From: Antedon mediterranea
Lineage: Eukaryota; Echinodermata; Crinoidea; Comatulida; Antedonidae
Length of the DNA: 64,000 bases
NCBI RefSeq assembly: GCF_964355755.1
Contig: NC_092678.1
Location: forward strand, 21,672,922 to 21,736,921
Direction: 5' to 3'
In this document: one piece after another, positions 11,601-22,224 of the stretch
Numbering within the stretch: the first letter of the stretch is position 1
Layout: every line of letters begins with the position of its first letter
The notes under the pieces: generated by a model
What the model saw: only the letters and a program-made list of their open reading frames with translations
What the model was told of the DNA's origin: nothing
Databases searched by the model: none
Program-made: the position numbers and the translations under genes

Positions 11601-12855
11601 TCCTCCAGATTTCACTGGATTGTATACGAAAATTATATAAGAGTCCTCGAGAATTTATAACGTTTACGATCTTTAAAACAGTGTGATGCTAATTCGACCA
11701 ATCACGGTTACATATTACGATCACTCCCTCAACATAGGGAGAGGACGGGTAACAGTTAAATAGTCTATAATCAATGTTTAGGATCAATGTTATATTGTTT
11801 ATTATAAACGTTTAACAATAATTTTATCTACAGTTTTCATATTTAAATCACTTGTGTTGTGACATACAAATGTTACACTTACTGTATCACACCACCATTC
11901 TCTATAAATGCGTTAACGCATTGATGGCGGTTTGTTTAGTTTTAACTTATTTATTCACAGTGTGGCACCCAATTGAACCAAATAACGGGGATGGGATGTG
12001 GAGTGAACCATATCATAGCAACGCAGATTGCGCCAGGCTGGATATCACTCAAGCATTGTGGGGGGATCGTAATTGTGTACACGGATCTTACGGCTTTATT
12101 TGTGAGAAAGGTAGAAAATAATTGAAATAATAATTGTAATGTATGTAACTTAATTCTGTAACTCAAAAGTTTGAAATTAGTTTATATTATTGTTTAGAAC
12201 TCTTAAAAGGAATGCTGTTGAATTGTAGGCCTACACTTAATACGGAAGTCCCTAACCATTTGTTGGAATAGATATAGATGTAGTACGGACAGTTATAGTG
12301 TCGTTTGAGGAAGTTTACGCCTGCATATTATGTACTATTTAGTTAGGATGGGGAAGAGTGGTAAGACAGCAGCATAACAGGTTGGCGATAAAAGAATCTT
12401 TGCGAATCGTTTTTCACTCGGCCTTTGTTTTTGTAGAGAAGCATACCCTTTCTTGGTTGTGAAAACCGTGTTTCATCCTGCCTTTGTTTTTGTAGAGGAA
12501 GCATGTCTTTTGTTACACATTTTATTTTAATAGGCCTGTATACTTTTTTTGTTTCCTATTATTTAAATTATATTCAGAGAAGCATATGCGTACATCGAAA
12601 CAAATCTATGGACGCAACGGTAGCCCAGCCTGCTTGAAAGAAAGTGAATTAGCTGACCTGACACTGAGAAGTTCGACGACTGTTCGTAGTCGGGTTGATT
12701 GCTTTCGTCTTTGCATTTCAATCGAACATTGCACTGTGTTTCAAGTTCGGAGTGCATCGGAAAACGCACTGACATGTGACGTCCTCTTGAGCGAAGGAGG
12801 ACATGCGCAGTATGAATCTGGACACGTTGGTTGTCATATGTTTATCATAATATAG
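8691..12855 (+). CDS. Secreted C-type lectin with PAN/apple-like domain, copy 3 (intact)
   Basis: Exons lie at 8691-8766, 9342-9599, 11961-12110 and 12578-12855. They join in phase 1 to 762 bases, or 253 residues. The layout matches copy 2: a signal peptide (MKIRITFTF to VSSSTNG), a C-type lectin domain with WIGFND, EPNN and WGDRNC, then a PAN/apple-like domain ending CHMFIII. Exon 4 and its upstream intron are almost the same as in copy 2, which points to recent duplication or gene conversion. The second intron is enlarged by a LINE fragment at about 9610-11466 that is absent from copy 2. All exons are open and the borders are conserved, so the gene should still be functional if the intron splices out. 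Role as for copy 2. Confidence 0.8.
9610..11466 (+). mobile_element. 5'-truncated non-LTR retrotransposon (LINE) in intron 2 of lectin copy 3
   Basis: Translation shows reverse transcriptase motifs: [19 protein letters not shown] near 9690-9765, then in another frame FADDIKLF near 9785 (the catalytic ADD), followed by the thumb region with [16 protein letters not shown] and [12 protein letters not shown]. The C-terminal part continues after the minisatellite as [16 protein letters not shown]. The 3' end is an AATAAAATAAAATAAAA tail. Flanking intron sequence GTACGTAGGTAT and TATACAGCGATATAA is continuous in copy 2, which marks the insertion borders. At least two frame shifts and the missing 5' part (no endonuclease) make it dead. 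The motifs fit the CR1/Jockey/L2-like group; finer placement was not possible. Confidence 0.82.
10289..11116. repeat. 18-bp minisatellite, 46 copies, inside the LINE
   Basis: The unit GTCTCTCTTCCTTCTCTT repeats exactly 46 times (828 bases), with no variant seen by eye, followed by a partial unit. It arose within the LINE coding sequence, whose reading resumes as [10 protein letters not shown]. Because 18 is a multiple of three, the array is open in several frames on both strands (LSLFLL, SFSCLS and REGRET repeats). These long open frames are artefacts of the repeat and not genes. Confidence 0.95.
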
Positions 12856-13235
12856 TAACATTTAAATTTAAACCATTTTACATTGATGACTTAATATACT
12901 ATAGGAATACAAGCCTATACGTTCGAAGTGGTGTTAGAATACACCAGTTTTCTTAATGTGTTTACGTAGAATTAGACATGACCGAATTTAGGCCTACTTA
13001 TTTTTTGCTAAGCTACAAGCACACGCACGTGACGTCACTTTTGGTAATTGTACATTTTAAGACATGCGCACACGAGAGCCGTTGGTAATGTATGTAAAAA
13101 TAGTTGATCTATGGTTTTAATAAACACCAATATTAGGCTATAATTAGAGTCGCTGCTTGAACGTAACATATGCACCGCAGAAGAATCGCGAATGTTATCT
13201 GTTGTATTTCGTAAGAAAAACAAACAAGCACACTC

Positions 13236-13515
13236 GCAAGCATTTTAACCAATGACAAGCGAAGTTATAGACAGTTAGCAATCACAAGCGAATAAGCCAT
13301 CGCTTGTGATTGGTCAATTCACTTGCGTTGCGTTACGTCCTTGTGTTGCGTCGCTAGTGGGAACCACGCTTTAGGCCTACATCATTGCGTTGCGGCTTAC
13401 ATCATTGCGTTGGGGCCTACGTCCATGCGTTGCCGATTACGTCACTGCGTTGCGGCTTACGTCATTGCTTTGTGACTTATGTCATTGCGTTCGTTCCAAG
13501 TGGGACCAAGCTTTC
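13236..13515. mobile_element. MITE family 2: one copy plus a partial tandem copy
   Basis: The first part (13236-13373) matches the right two thirds of the element at 7259-7440, including AATCACAAGCGAATAAGCC and CTAGTGGGAACCACGCTT. The second (13376-13515) is built of repeated TTACGTCATTGCGTTGCGG-like units and ends in CAAGTGGGACCAAGCTT. Confidence 0.6.
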
Positions 13516-13600
13516 TTGTTCAAACAATAAATCCGTCCTTTTTTAATTACGTAGGCCTATAGAGAAACAAATTAGAAACTTATTTCAAAACAGCATTTTG

Positions 13601-13711
13601 GTTCGGAGTGCATCGAAAACCGCGCTGGCATGTGACGTCCTCCTGAGTGAAGGAGAGCATGCGCAGTATACATTTGGACACAATAGTTGTGATATGTTTA
13701 TCATAATATAG
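13601..13711 (+). pseudogene. PAN/apple exon fragment
   Basis: From GTTCGGAGTGCATCG to the TAG at 13709-13711 this matches the second half of lectin exon 4 (TCDVL-like region to the CHMFIII-like end). The first half and the acceptor are missing. It is a remnant of another array member lying between copies 3 and 4. Confidence 0.7.
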
Positions 13712-13971
13712 TAAATTTTAAGTGTATGCTATTTTACATTGGTGGCTTAATAGACTTAGTTTGAACATGGATTATTCATTAATCCATGGTTTAAAGTAGG
13801 ATTAGTTTAATATCAGAAATTATCAAATACGCGGCGGCTACTTAAATTGGTTTTTTTACACTGTTAAAAAACTATATACGTAAACCAGTAGTATTAAACA
13901 AAAACTATATAAATTGTACATTAGAACAGATTCATTCGTGAGTTGCGAGTTTTGGAGCAAATGACGTTGTT

Positions 13972-14061
13972 TAAAGCTCTTTTTTACACTATCAAACTTT
14001 ATGTGACAAAAAATATGCACATCACAATTTGTTGTCACATAAAGTTTGATAGTCTACTCTA
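13972..14061. mobile_element. MITE family 1, short internal-deletion copy
   Basis: ACACTATCAAACTTTATGTG and the inverse CACATAAAGTTTGATAGT flank a reduced core. Confidence 0.65.
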
Positions 14062-14760
14062 GACTTGCACGCTTCTGACACATTCATATCCAGGTATGTC
14101 TGTTTTGTACTTATGTAAATCACTATTTAAAAATTATTACTATATCGAACAGCTATATTATTTTTCTAGAGTACATTTATCGCTCGTATTTAAATGTTTT
14201 TTTATAAATTATTCATTGTGGATATATTTTCTTTCAGCCCAAGATGGATAACAACAAACATATTGATTAATGGATTTTGAAATATAAAAATATCTCAAAA
14301 TAGGTTTATTAATCTAGTTTATTTAAAATGTTATTTTTATTATAAGCATTTAATTTTGCTCATTTTAGGCCTATCTTTCTTTTGGTCCAACGAGTGAATA
14401 AATGAATTGATTGATTTTGCCCGTAAAATAATTTCCATTTAAAATACGCTGCCAAATAAAAAATGTATTCATTTTATATTTTGTTTTTGATGTTACAGCT
14501 ATACTGTTTGTAGTAGGCTACTCGTCCTGATGATGAAAATGAAGATCACGATTATGATTACCTATATTCTCTTGGTTAATTCTCTCGTATCGATCAGCAC
14601 AAACGGTGAGTATTTAAAGGCCTACTGCTAGTAATGTGTATAAAAGCAAGGTGTCGAAATGCACGTGTTTGGCCAGGTTATTCATAGAACACCATATGTA
14701 GAACAAGTCTTTCCTGATTAAGATTATTGTCACATTACCATATTGTTTCTAGTAAACACA

Positions 14761-14850
14761 CATAGCTCTTGAGTCAGAGTACATCTGAACTTAGAGCATG
14801 ACGGTTGCGTCATGCTCTAGGTTCAGATGTACTCTGACTCAAGAGCTATG
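14761..14850. repeat. Near-perfect 42-bp-stem hairpin in intron 1 of lectin copy 4
   Basis: CATAGCTCTTGAGTCAGAG opens one arm and CTCTGACTCAAGAGCTATG closes the other. The arms are 42 bases with one mismatch that would be a G-U pair in RNA, and the loop is GGTTGC. It has no coding potential. Candidates are a miniature fold-back element or a long RNA hairpin. Confidence 0.75.
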
Positions 14851-15107
14851 AAGAAAGTGGAACGTTCTACCATTATAAAAACTAAAGTTGCTACTGCAGC
14901 TACAGAATTATGAATAAAAGCTTTAGCGAATGCTGTGTCATGACATTGCATTATGAGTTTACCAACGGTAGGCCTACACCACATTTTGGGCGTGTGTTTA
15001 TGTCATCCCAGGGAATGATTCTTTTCCTCTAAAGTTTGGTTCTTTAGGAAGACGCAACGGAGAGACATAAGCCGCAACGCAAGGGAATTGACCAATCAGA
15101 AGTAATG

Positions 15108-15340
15108 CTTGGTTCCCACTTAGAGACGCACACAACGACGTAACGCAGCGTAAGGGATTTGACCAATCACAAGCGATGGATTTATTTGACTGTCGCTTGT
15201 CATTGGTCAACTCGTTTGCGTTGCGTCTACGTCATTGCGTTGCGTCCTAGTTGCAACCAAGTGTCGATTAATCCATCGCTTTCGATTAGTTAAATTATTG
15301 CGTTTACGGCTTACGTCCTAAAAGTGGTAACCAAGCTTCG
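15108..15340. mobile_element. MITE family 2 copy with partial second copy
   Basis: TGCTTGGTTCCCACTTAG at the left, GATTTGACCAATCACAAGCG in the arm and GTTGCGTCCTAGTTGCAACC at the right, followed by a decayed half copy ending GTGGTAACCAAGCTT. Confidence 0.6.
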
Positions 15341-16009
15341 GTTGCAATTTATTTCTTTCAAGCTACATTTATTATAACCTTTGACATGTTTGAAACCAAC
15401 AGGCTCTGGTTGCCAGGATCTGTGGCATCCTTTTGGTCGAAGCTGCTAAAGATTATTTGAGAACACTCTCAACTGGTTTGATTCTCTAGAAGCTTGCGTC
15501 GCCAATCAGGCAAGTTTAGTGACAATCGATACCGAACAAAAGAATACGTTTATAGTTGAAATGTGTAACGGCAGTTGCAACGTTTGGATTGGGTTTAACG
15601 ACATAGACATTGAAGGTCGTTGTCAGTGGACCGCCGAAGCCGAGGATAATACTTTTACTAGTACGGTATATTATTTTAGTTGTAGAGGCTTCGAAATATA
15701 TGTATTAATAACAATAGTTTTGTAACAAATAGTTTTAATATTTTAATTTATTATTAGTTCTGTAGCAATTTAACTGACTTATAAAGAAATGAATTGATGT
15801 TACTTTTAGACGTTTTTATTCCACAGAATGGCAATCCGATGAGCCAGACAATTATGATCCTGGTTATAGTGATGCTAATACTGGAGATTGCGGCATGATG
15901 ATTGGAACAACATGGAGGGATTTCAGCTGTTATTTTCGGCTTGTCATCTCCATCTGTGAAAGAGGTACAGCCTAGAAACGTCAATATTATCGAGATATGG
16001 TCACAATTC

Positions 16010-16186
16010 TAACGCTTAGATTCAAACTAGGGACGATACGCAAGGACGTTAACGTAACGCAAGCGAGCAAGTGACCAGTATAGCAATCGATAGTTCGAAT
16101 AATCCATCACTTCTGATTGGTCAAATTACTTGCGTAGCGCCTACGTTCTTGCGTTGGGTCCTGTCCTGTGGGAACGAAGCTTTGAT
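16010..16186. mobile_element. MITE family 2 copy in intron 3 of lectin copy 4
   Basis: ACTAGGGACGATACGCAAGG at the left and CCTGTGGGAACGAAGCTT at the right, with a CTTCTGATTGGTCAAATTAC arm. It is diverged from the other copies. Confidence 0.55.
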
Positions 16187-17137
16187 GTTGAATATTTGAT
16201 ATTTGTACCGTAATATCTATTAATAAAGATATTCTATTCCTCGTCTACACCCAACGCCACATCTAATTTAACTCTTCCATTCCCTCTCTTCTCTCTAAAG
16301 AAGAATGAGATTAGTGAACCCATGTCTTCAAACACTATTAGAGCTTTATTGATTGAATCTATTTAGGTATGGATATCTACACATCGAAGCGAGTTTACAG
16401 TGAAAGTGGTAGCCCAGTCTGCTTGAAGGAAAGTGAATTGGCGGACCTGACACTGAGAAGTACGACGTCTGTTCGTAGTCGCATTGATTGCTTTAATCTT
16501 TGCATTTCTGTCAATTGCACTGGGTTCCAGGTTCAGATCATATCGAAAAGCACCCTGACATGTGACCTCCTTCGAAATGAAGGAGAGCATGCGCAGTATA
16601 AATTTGGACATACTGATTGTCACATGTACCGTGTTACTTAAGTATGTTATTCAATGGATTTGATACTGAAGTAATTGAGTTAATTTGTTTTAAGGGCTTA
16701 AATTTCCCCAAAAAACGTTGCTAAAGACTTTATCTCAAATAACGAATACAAAACATTTATCTGTTTTATAACACTGTCTGACTGTCCAATTCTAATACGA
16801 TAAACTTGTGAATCCACTGCTTCGTTAAAACGAATATTTTAGGTCCGTCTGTCGGACAGAGAGACGCCGTCAAGAAGCAGAACAGTTATATAGACGAGGT
16901 GGCACTGAATGTACATTTTCGGTCACAAAAACAAAGTATACATTTTACAAACAAATTGATACCCGCCAATCGACTAGTCAACCGCAGAAAACTGTAGAAA
17001 ATTAACTTAATTCAAATAGAAAAAAACACTTTGGGCCACAAACCAAAGCGGTTACTTACTACATATATATGTTTCTGACTTAATAGATAGCCTATTTAAT
17101 ATTTGTAATTTGTAAAATTATTTTCTACAATTAATCC

Positions 17138-18091
17138 TTATTTTCTTTGATTTTTCCTGATGGCGCATGAGCAAAATAATTCATTTATCGACCTTTTATA
17201 TTCCTTCCGCAAGTTAGAATTTAGCAAGCTGTAAATAAGCGGATTCATGATTGAATTTGAAAATAAAAACACGTCTGAAATGTTGGTAAACCACAATGGC
17301 CACGTATGGTTGATAAGCAATCCGATTAGATGTATAGATTTTGGTGTAATACATAAAAGGAACACGATAAGAATCGTCGCAGTCATCCGAGAAGCCTTCA
17401 GGTCCGATATGTTGATCTTCTGTCCAATACGTGATGCTCTCTCCTTCATGTGTCTTCTCGCTATTCGAAAAATGTACCAATATGCGACTAACATTATGGG
17501 TATATTCAGTAACAGTGTTGGTATGTTAAAGTAAAAGAAAATCGTATGTCCGTATCTGAGATAAAACGTTTCAAATTGTTTGCAGTTTATCGATGTATAG
17601 TTGGTGATGATACCGGCGACAAACGGTACACTGTATGAAATACTACCTGTGATAACACCAAAGAAATTACCAACAATACTGATCCGAACTGCTCTCCCTG
17701 TCGTCATCCACACCCGATATCGGATCGGAAACCGGACGGCATAAAAGCGATCTCCTGTCATGATCATTAAATTCGCAAATGACATGGCTAGCGTCGTGAT
17801 TCCTGCCGCAAAATACAGGTGGAAACAAGGCAGCCCTGGTTTCACGAATGCAACAACTGCAAACGGAACGCCAATCAATCCGGTTAGAAAATCAACAGCA
17901 GCTAAAGATCCAGCAAAAATATTAACAGGTTTCTTTGCTATAGCCGAACTTCGGTAAAGCGTGAAAAGAACGATAAAGTTGCTGAATAAAATTAGGACAA
18001 TAATAGGAGCGTAGATGTATACATTATAGAAAGAAATTAGGGAAACTTCTTTGCCATCATCAGTCACAGTGTCGTTTATGTACTCGTTCAT
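17138..18091 (-). CDS. Rhodopsin-class (class A) G protein-coupled receptor, orphan
   Basis: A single-exon gene of 317 residues starting MNEYINDTV. Seven hydrophobic segments can be seen, starting at about residues 25, 60, 95, 137, 185, 232 and 270. The N-terminus has an NDT glycosylation site. Family marks are DRFYAVRFPIRY at the end of TM3 (DRF in place of DRY), a conserved cysteine before TM3 (LPCFHLY), FLLCITPKS in TM6 (the CWxP tryptophan is replaced) and NPLIYSLLN in TM7, then helix 8 LRKEYKRSI. The cysteine pair CSC near the C-terminus could be lipid-modified. It is a plasma membrane receptor; ligand and G protein cannot be told. A closely related gene lies about 2 kb away, so this is a lineage-specific pair, as is common for intronless receptor families. 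Confidence 0.88.
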   Translation of the reverse strand: MNEYINDTVTDDGKEVSLISFYNVYIYAPIIVLILFSNFIVLFTLYRSSAIAKKPVNIFAGSLAAVDFLTGLIGVPFAVVAFVKPGLPCFHLYFAAGITTLAMSFANLMIMTGDRFYAVRFPIRYRVWMTTGRAVRISIVGNFFGVITGSISYSVPFVAGIITNYTSINCKQFETFYLRYGHTIFFYFNIPTLLLNIPIMLVAYWYIFRIARRHMKERASRIGQKINISDLKASRMTATILIVFLLCITPKSIHLIGLLINHTWPLWFTNISDVFLFSNSIMNPLIYSLLNSNLRKEYKRSINELFCSCAIRKNQRK

Positions 18092-19752
18092 TTTCCTTGA
18101 TCCCTTGTCTCCTGAAAATGACTAATTGTAATGTATTGGCATAAACTAATAACGTGTATAACTGTATATCGATTGGGCATTTTCCTGTCAGGGACGTGTG
18201 TTATTTGTTTAGACATTACATATTGATATTTGATATATAACATTTGATTTGATATTACCGTGCCATCATACAAGTCCACATCGATCTTTTAATAATGAAT
18301 ATATAATTGACTTCAGGTTGCTTGCAAAAGTTGAGACGTACCACAAACGTCTGAAACCTATAGTCCGTATACGTTTTATGCAAGGCTGTCTCTTCATTGT
18401 GACATTAGCACATTTAATTAGGCCAGAAACTAGAGGCCTAAAACTACATAGGCAATCTCCCTTAATGCTATGAGTTTTACATTTAATAATTGGGTGTCCA
18501 AAATGTCTCTTATCTACGGTATCCATTAATTATTATACTATGTTAAAAATATTTCCATTTATATTCGCGCTTTGCCAGACTTGTTTATTGACCCGAGAGT
18601 AGCTAGAAAAAACATGATGCTTTGGAATCGTTCAACCATATCGCACTAAAAACTTTTTTAATACGATCGCGGTGATTTTTGGTGAATGAAGACGATGGTG
18701 AGTTAATTATAAAAGTTAATGAATAGAATTTAGGCATTTGTAAAAACGGCGGCCAAAATAATCAGACCGACTCGATACCTAGCTAGTATAGTGTATGAGC
18801 TAGCCTAGGCCTAGGGAGGATAAGCATAGAAGGCGCCATAGAGTAGGCATATCCATAGGCTGCAGAAGAATCACCACCACACACACCGACACGACCCGTC
18901 GCTTATCAGACCAACATGCACAGAGGGTGGCGTTTTGAATGGGATATATTACATCGCGTCATCACATACGTCATACTTCTAGCTAAATAAAGTCTCGCAA
19001 AGCGCGAACATTTCTAGTAAACACACTTTTTAAATAAATCGTAAACAATAAATGTTGAATTGTTTTATTGTTTCCTTTATCTAGCTATCTGGATATTAAA
19101 GTGTTTCTTTAAAATACCAGACTAACCATTTTGGCAAATTTAAGCCTAATACAGGTCAAATTACCAATTGAAGTGACGGTATCTATCTCTTGTATGTTGA
19201 CAATAGTGAAAACTCATGATTTGGTAGATTTTCCGTGCACTTGTGACGTCACAGCAATTTACGTCGACGGCTGCACAGCGAGCGCGCGCGGCGATATCGT
19301 AAATCTCGTAATTGTTCTGAAAGCATATGTACATCCCTAATACGTTGTTAAAATATGGTTCTCGGCCAAGTTTTCCTTTAATTTTCGTTTTTCAAGTGAT
19401 TCTACGATAACCAATTATGTAGTTATACAGACTTTTTGATTTGCACCTCCACTATGTCGACTGATAACCTATGACCCCATTTTCAAGATTCTGCAACTGT
19501 CACAAGACAGATTCTAACTGACTATCGCAAGTCATTTAGAAACGAGCGATGTGATCAGTTCATGAAGTAATGCGACTCCTATGGTAGTTAATCAATTCTA
19601 TGTGCCGGTCGTCGCAACCAAACTTTGAACGATTTAAAAGTGGACGACTTAAAAATGACGTAATGCATAATTTAAATAAAGTCCTATAGGTCATAGGTCG
19701 TTGATGCAAATTGAAAGCACCCAAATAATCCAAATCCACAATAAATTTTCAA
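18092..19752. other. Intergenic region between the two GPCR genes
   Basis: No supported gene. It contains TAGGCCTA-rich sequence near 18780-18850 and a short GC-rich patch near 19260-19295 (CGAGCGCGCGCGG). Short open frames here have no recognisable domain. Confidence 0.5.
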
Positions 19753-20848
19753 TTGCTAATGTCTGCAAATAATTGTACTTATGGACTTTTTGTATTCTTT
19801 CCTTAAGTTTGAATTTCCCAAACTGTAAATAAACGGATTCATCATCGAATTGGAGAATAAAAGTACGTCTGAAATATTGCAAAACCAGACGGACCACGTT
19901 TGATCGCTGTACTGTATAGATCTTAGTACATGATATATAGCTTTTGGTGTAATGCATATAAGAAACACGCTAATAATAATGGCAGTCATCTTCGAAGCCT
20001 TCAGATCTAAAGTGCTGATCTTCTGTCCAATACGCAATGCTCTCTCCTTCATGTGTATTCTCGCTATTCGAAAAATATAAGAATATATGAGGCGCTCCAG
20101 CTCAAAATCAGCATCCAGATCAAATTTTTAAATTCCTATCTTTTTATAAATTCATATTCTTTGCATATTAAGCTTTACAATGATATATCATACATTAAAT
20201 TTAGTTGAACCTATCCAAAGTTATAAGCCAAAAACTAAACAGCACTTTCACTAAAAGGAAATCCAGGTTTTAGAGGAAAATGACTTTGAAATCAACAGAG
20301 CGTAAACTGTGCTGGTTTTGGAAAAGGACAGTCAAAACACCATAGCAACAGTAAAGTTCCCATTGTCTGATTCTAAAGAAATTTTGCACACACAATAACA
20401 ATACAATAAAGAACATTAGTTGTTAAAATCATTAATTTATTTCAACATTATCATTTTCAAAACCAGTATTTTCTCAACTGAATGCCAACAAAATGAAAGT
20501 CGACAAAGCATGACACTGAGAAAATTTATATACACATTTTTGAATTACTGTATTAAGTGAAAGTATAAAATAAAAGTATAAATAAAAGTATATTAATAAA
20601 TTGCTATTAAAGTTATTGCCATGTTAAAAAAGTTAAACCAGTATGAGATGATCATCAAAAAATTTCATTTAATAGAAAAGTGAATAGATTGCACATTAAA
20701 ATATAAATACAAAACAAATAAAAATTAAAATATTTGACCAGTTAAAATTGCCGCAACTGTCACTTAAAATCTATATTAATTTTATTGCAAATAAATAAAT
20801 TGCTAAACAATATTTTTAACTCTACAACAATATATTGCGACAGGACCT

Positions 20849-21744
20849 CTACTCGCTTGGAGCGGGACACACAATATCCCTTGCCTCAAATTTACAAAAC
20901 TCTCGTACCGAGTCATAGAGGTATGATTGCCTTTTAAATGATAAACCAGGGTATGGAATGGGTTCAGGTAAAATAAGTGGAGGTATGTTTTCATTCTTGA
21001 GCAACTGTAGGCTTCGTTCTGGCGTATCAATATACTCCTTGTAATACACCATACATAAATTCTTCCTCAAATTGTTTTAGGCAAACGTTTTTGTCGGGTC
21101 CGTTACCACATCTGCAGCGTTTGAATGATCGGATTTTCTGCAGTTCTTCATCATTTTGAATGTTACACCAATCTGCAGTTTTGTCACAACTAAAGAAAAA
21201 CAAATACAGTCAGTTTAATTTAACAAACAAGCATGAATGTATTTGTAAAAATCAAATTTGCTTATTGACATTTTTAATTAGCCTAAGCCTAGGCCTAAGT
21301 TGACTTTATTTTACCTCAACTAATTTATTGAATTTAGTATAGTAGACCATAGGCCTAGCCTAGTAATATTAATAATATAAAGTTAAAGTTATATCATTTC
21401 TTCATAGTGATATTTAACATTTAATGTGACAAGACGGATTTTAGTTTACATACAAGAAAAAATAAAATGTACTTACAGAGGCATTTCATTACATCTAAGG
21501 ACGTCTACCCTCTGGATAACGGGCCTAGGATGGCCATTCTCCACTTCGTCATCGTCAGCAAAAAGTAGTAGACCTAGGCTAGGAAGGAGGTAGGAGGCCT
21601 ATCTAGAGACTCTAGGGCCCTACTACTAGCTAGTTGGTCATCATGAGTTGGTTGAGATACTTCAGCATCCTCATTATTAAAACCAAAATCATTGGCACCA
21701 TTTAACGCATCTAGAATTTCCTTAGGCGGGTCCTTCCGAGACAT
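20849..21744 (-). pseudogene. Transposon-borne open frames with a cysteine cluster, unknown function
   Basis: On the minus strand an ATG at 21744 opens a short frame starting MSRKDPPKEILDALNGAND, which ends near 21575. A frame shift away, LRCNEMP runs to a good donor GTAAGT near 21478. The acceptor TTTAG near 21190 then joins in frame to CDKTADWCNIQ and RCRCGNGPDKNVC, a cysteine cluster that could bind zinc. After another shift the frame continues as MRKNLCMVYY down to a stop at 20849, ending IVCPAPSE. The gene looks decayed. I do not recognise the family; it may be what is left of the transposon's own protein or a captured host gene. Confidence 0.4.
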
Positions 21745-22089
21745 TACGAACGTATTGCGAAAAATCAGTAATATAAATAATAGTTATTGCTCGCTAATGA
21801 ATAAAGTATGTTTTCGTCGTGAGAATTTTCCTGGAACATGTGTTGTTCGATCTACTTCGCGCAGGCGCGGTAGCCAGATCGAAGCGTAAACATAGCAAAT
21901 GCGCATGCTCAGTAATGATGTAATGAAAATTGACCAATCAGCAACGTAGTTTTTACAGATTTGTTTGGGCAAGATAGCAACAACAAGACGGCAATAAGAC
22001 GATGTTTCATTGGTTAGAATAATATTTATCCAACGAATCCAGGGCAGGGTTAGATAGAATAAAATCTAAGCTTTCTGCCGATACCAAAC

Positions 22090-22224
22090 ATGGCGGAGTT
22101 TGTGAAGGAGAAAGCCTATGATACTTCTAGCGAAAAATGGAGTATTTTATTGTCGTTCGGGCACTGTACATTTTTGTTTTCAGATATTTTAAAAGAAACA
22201 CACTTCAAAGATTACGGAATTTAA
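22090..22224 (+). CDS. Short ORF (44 aa) near the transposon's right end
   Basis: The frame opens MAEFVKEKAYDTSSEKWS and ends FKDYGI. It is divergent from the minus-strand frames, with a GC-richer stretch between them that could hold a shared promoter. Its length and lack of any known domain make it doubtful. It may be the first exon of a longer gene that is otherwise missing. Confidence 0.25.
   Translation: MAEFVKEKAYDTSSEKWSILLSFGHCTFLFSDILKETHFKDYGI

Larger units (their letters stand above)
14530..16641 (+). pseudogene. CTLD-PAN lectin-like gene, copy 4 (divergent, in-frame stop)
   Basis: Exons lie at 14530-14605, 15403-15660, 15827-15964 and 16367-16641, phase 1 throughout, 747 bases (248 codons plus stop). 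This is the most diverged copy: it starts MMKMKITIM, has GCQDLWHPFGRSC, EPDN in place of EPNN, and a longer-spaced tail ending CHMYRVT. At 15447-15449 the TAC tyrosine codon of the conserved C-Y-R-L-F segment is TAA, which would end translation early in the lectin domain. The rest of the frame, splice sites and cysteines are kept, so the loss is recent or the base is an allele or error. The third exon lacks the WGDRNC form seen in the other copies. Confidence 0.7.

Noticed and set aside
17214-17957. Other open frames overlapping the GPCR gene
   Set aside because: They have no domain, while the 317-residue frame has all class A receptor motifs.
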